From: Streptosporangiaceae bacterium
GTDB taxonomy: Bacteria > Actinomycetota > Actinomycetes > Streptosporangiales > Streptosporangiaceae
DNA: 32,787 bases
Direction: 5' to 3'
Assembly: GCA_025934635.1 (NCBI GenBank)
Contig: JAICWX010000067.1
Span: 1-32,787, forward strand
Positions 31,988-32,787 of this stretch are shown piece after piece. The position numbers and the translations under genes are program-made. Position 1 is the stretch's first letter, and the number at the start of each line of letters is the position of its first letter. The notes under the pieces were generated by a model. It ran no database searches. It was not told where the DNA came from and saw only the letters and a list, made by a program, of their open reading frames with translations.

Positions 31988-32332
31988 CTAACTGGAGTCG
32001 CCAGAGCTGAAAAAGGAGGCGAAGCTGCCCGCCACCGAGGTCACCACGAAGATCGCCCATATCTCCAGGACGACGTCCACGATCTTGCCGCCCGCAGTCA
32101 GCGGGTTAGCGATCGCCGACGATATGGTCAGCAGCTGAACGGTGGTGAAGAACACCGCGTCACCGTAGCCATGAATATCGCCGCCCTTGACGCCGCTTTC
32201 GAAGATCCATATCAGCACGGAGCCAGCGACCAGAACCAGCAGCGTCAGCCCGAGCGCGATGAGGAGACGGGCGGCCAGCCGACGGTGGCGCTCCTCCCGG
32301 GTGAACAGTCTCGTCAGTTCCTCACGGATCAC
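31988..32332 (-). CDS. Two-helix pore-loop protein resembling K+ channels but without the canonical filter
   Basis: This 114-residue protein has a basic N-terminus, an outer helix (about residues 23-44), a loop, a pore-helix-like segment (59-69, AVFFTTVQLLT) and an inner helix (84-108, IVDVVLEIWAIFVVTSVAGSF). The layout and the GGKIVDVVL run match Ion_trans_2 two-helix potassium channels. Where they have TVGYGD, this protein has TISSAIANPLT (69-79), so selectivity must differ or be lost. Start is GTG 32332 with an AGAAAGG site. No regulatory domain is attached. Assembly as a tetramer is inferred from the fold. Confidence 0.65.
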   Translation of the reverse strand: MIREELTRLFTREERHRRLAARLLIALGLTLLVLVAGSVLIWIFESGVKGGDIHGYGDAVFFTTVQLLTISSAIANPLTAGGKIVDVVLEIWAIFVVTSVAGSFASFFSSGDSS

Positions 32333-32492
32333 AGCTGTGGCCTTTCTGCTGGTCAGATGGTCAGCTCGGCTGCCCGCGGCCTGACCTGGCAGACCGGTGC
32401 ATGATCACGACGACACTATCGGTGATGGCTCCCGGCGCCGTCGCTGGCTGAGGCGTCCGCCAGGTCGATGACCGCCGCCCCGGCGAGTTTGC

Positions 32493-32787
32493 TCAATCCG
32501 GGTCGAAGGCGAGGACGGCCTGCACTTCGCTCCGGCGCCGCGCGGCCAGGTCCGCGAAGAGCTCCAGCGCGCTGCCGAACGGGATGACCGCCGTGATCAG
32601 GTGGTCCCGGATCGCGGCGCCGTCCGCCCGCAGGAGGTCGATCGTCTCGGCGGAGAGCCGCTCCCGGTCCCAGCTGTGCGCCAGGCCCCGCGGCACCCGG
32701 CCGATCTGAGCGCACCGTACCGCCAGGCCGTTGTGATGGAACTCCGCGCCGAGCCGCAGCCCGGCGGCATCTCCCTGGTAGAAGGCC
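32493..32787 (-). CDS. Zinc-type alcohol dehydrogenase family (MDR), C-terminal part; 5' end outside window
   Basis: The last 97 or so residues are visible: AFYQGDAAGLRLGAEFHHNGLAVRCAQIGRVPRG, then DRERLSAETIDLL and DHLITAVIPFGSALELFADLA, ending FDPD. The order of segments (a strand near the cofactor domain, the I-x-x-x-Q-I-G-R-V-P turn, then the LITAVIPF segment with a helix before the stop) matches the end of medium-chain dehydrogenases of the sorbitol/threonine dehydrogenase-like group. The catalytic zinc ligands would lie off the right edge. Confidence 0.75.
   Translation of the reverse strand, partial: AFYQGDAAGLRLGAEFHHNGLAVRCAQIGRVPRGLAHSWDRERLSAETIDLLRADGAAIRDHLITAVIPFGSALELFADLAARRRSEVQAVLAFDPD

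Noticed and set aside
1..32787. tRNA, rRNA, CRISPR array, riboswitch, prophage
   Set aside because: I looked for clover-leaf arms with CCA-type ends, regularly spaced repeats, and integrase or structural phage genes, and found none I could support by eye.

Overview
The window is about 70% GC, densely packed and rich in ATGA/TGATG stop-start overlaps. It has GTG starts, several probable leaderless promoters and a mycothiol-type (MDMPI-fold) enzyme. Together these point to a chromosomal segment of a high-GC mycothiol-producing actinobacterium with a catabolic, soil-type lifestyle. Genus cannot be assigned from the sequence alone. I see no rRNA, tRNA, CRISPR array, phage or IS element.

Layout. 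(1) 1-4397, minus: a peptide/nickel-type ABC importer operon (lipoprotein, two permeases, ATPase running off the left edge). (2) 4632-7235, plus: a single-chain fusion of a Baeyer-Villiger-type flavin monooxygenase and an HSL-family esterase, divergent from the importer and closed by a strong hairpin. (3) 7304-7867, minus: a coiled-coil/SAP protein, divergent from an aminoglycoside-phosphotransferase-fold kinase plus acyl-CoA dehydrogenase pair (8097-10466). (4) 10328-11776: a DHA2 efflux pump whose last helix is lost, controlled from a divergent TetR gene through two identical-architecture operators. (5) 12548-15033, minus: rpiA, a PadR-membrane protein pair and a small two-helix membrane protein. 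(6) 15190-16548, plus: a BBE-type FAD oxidoreductase. (7) 23067-16574, minus: a six-gene coupled operon of a polyamine-type ABC importer, an aldehyde dehydrogenase and a crotonase. This looks like uptake plus oxidation of an amine- or aldehyde-yielding substrate. (8) 24851-23217, minus: VOC, SnoaL-like and methyltransferase genes. (9) 24895-27038, plus: a gene graveyard with remnants of a ketosynthase, an acyl-CoA ligase, a tandem TetR regulator and a crotonase, each with deletions or a frameshift. (10) 27068-27871, minus: MDMPI-family enzyme, divergent from a 1026-residue FAD/Fe-S dehydrogenase with a C-terminal membrane helix. (11) 31474-32332: three small genes (an acidic repeat protein, a small helical protein and a K+-channel-like protein without the canonical filter) next to an AT-rich operator-like region. 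A zinc alcohol dehydrogenase tail follows at the right edge.

The best candidates for something new are the monooxygenase-esterase fusion, which lacks the hallmark fingerprint histidine, and the channel-like protein with its small neighbours and paired operator-like repeats. The twin-operator TetR/efflux locus with a truncated pump and the decayed lipid locus are of evolutionary interest.
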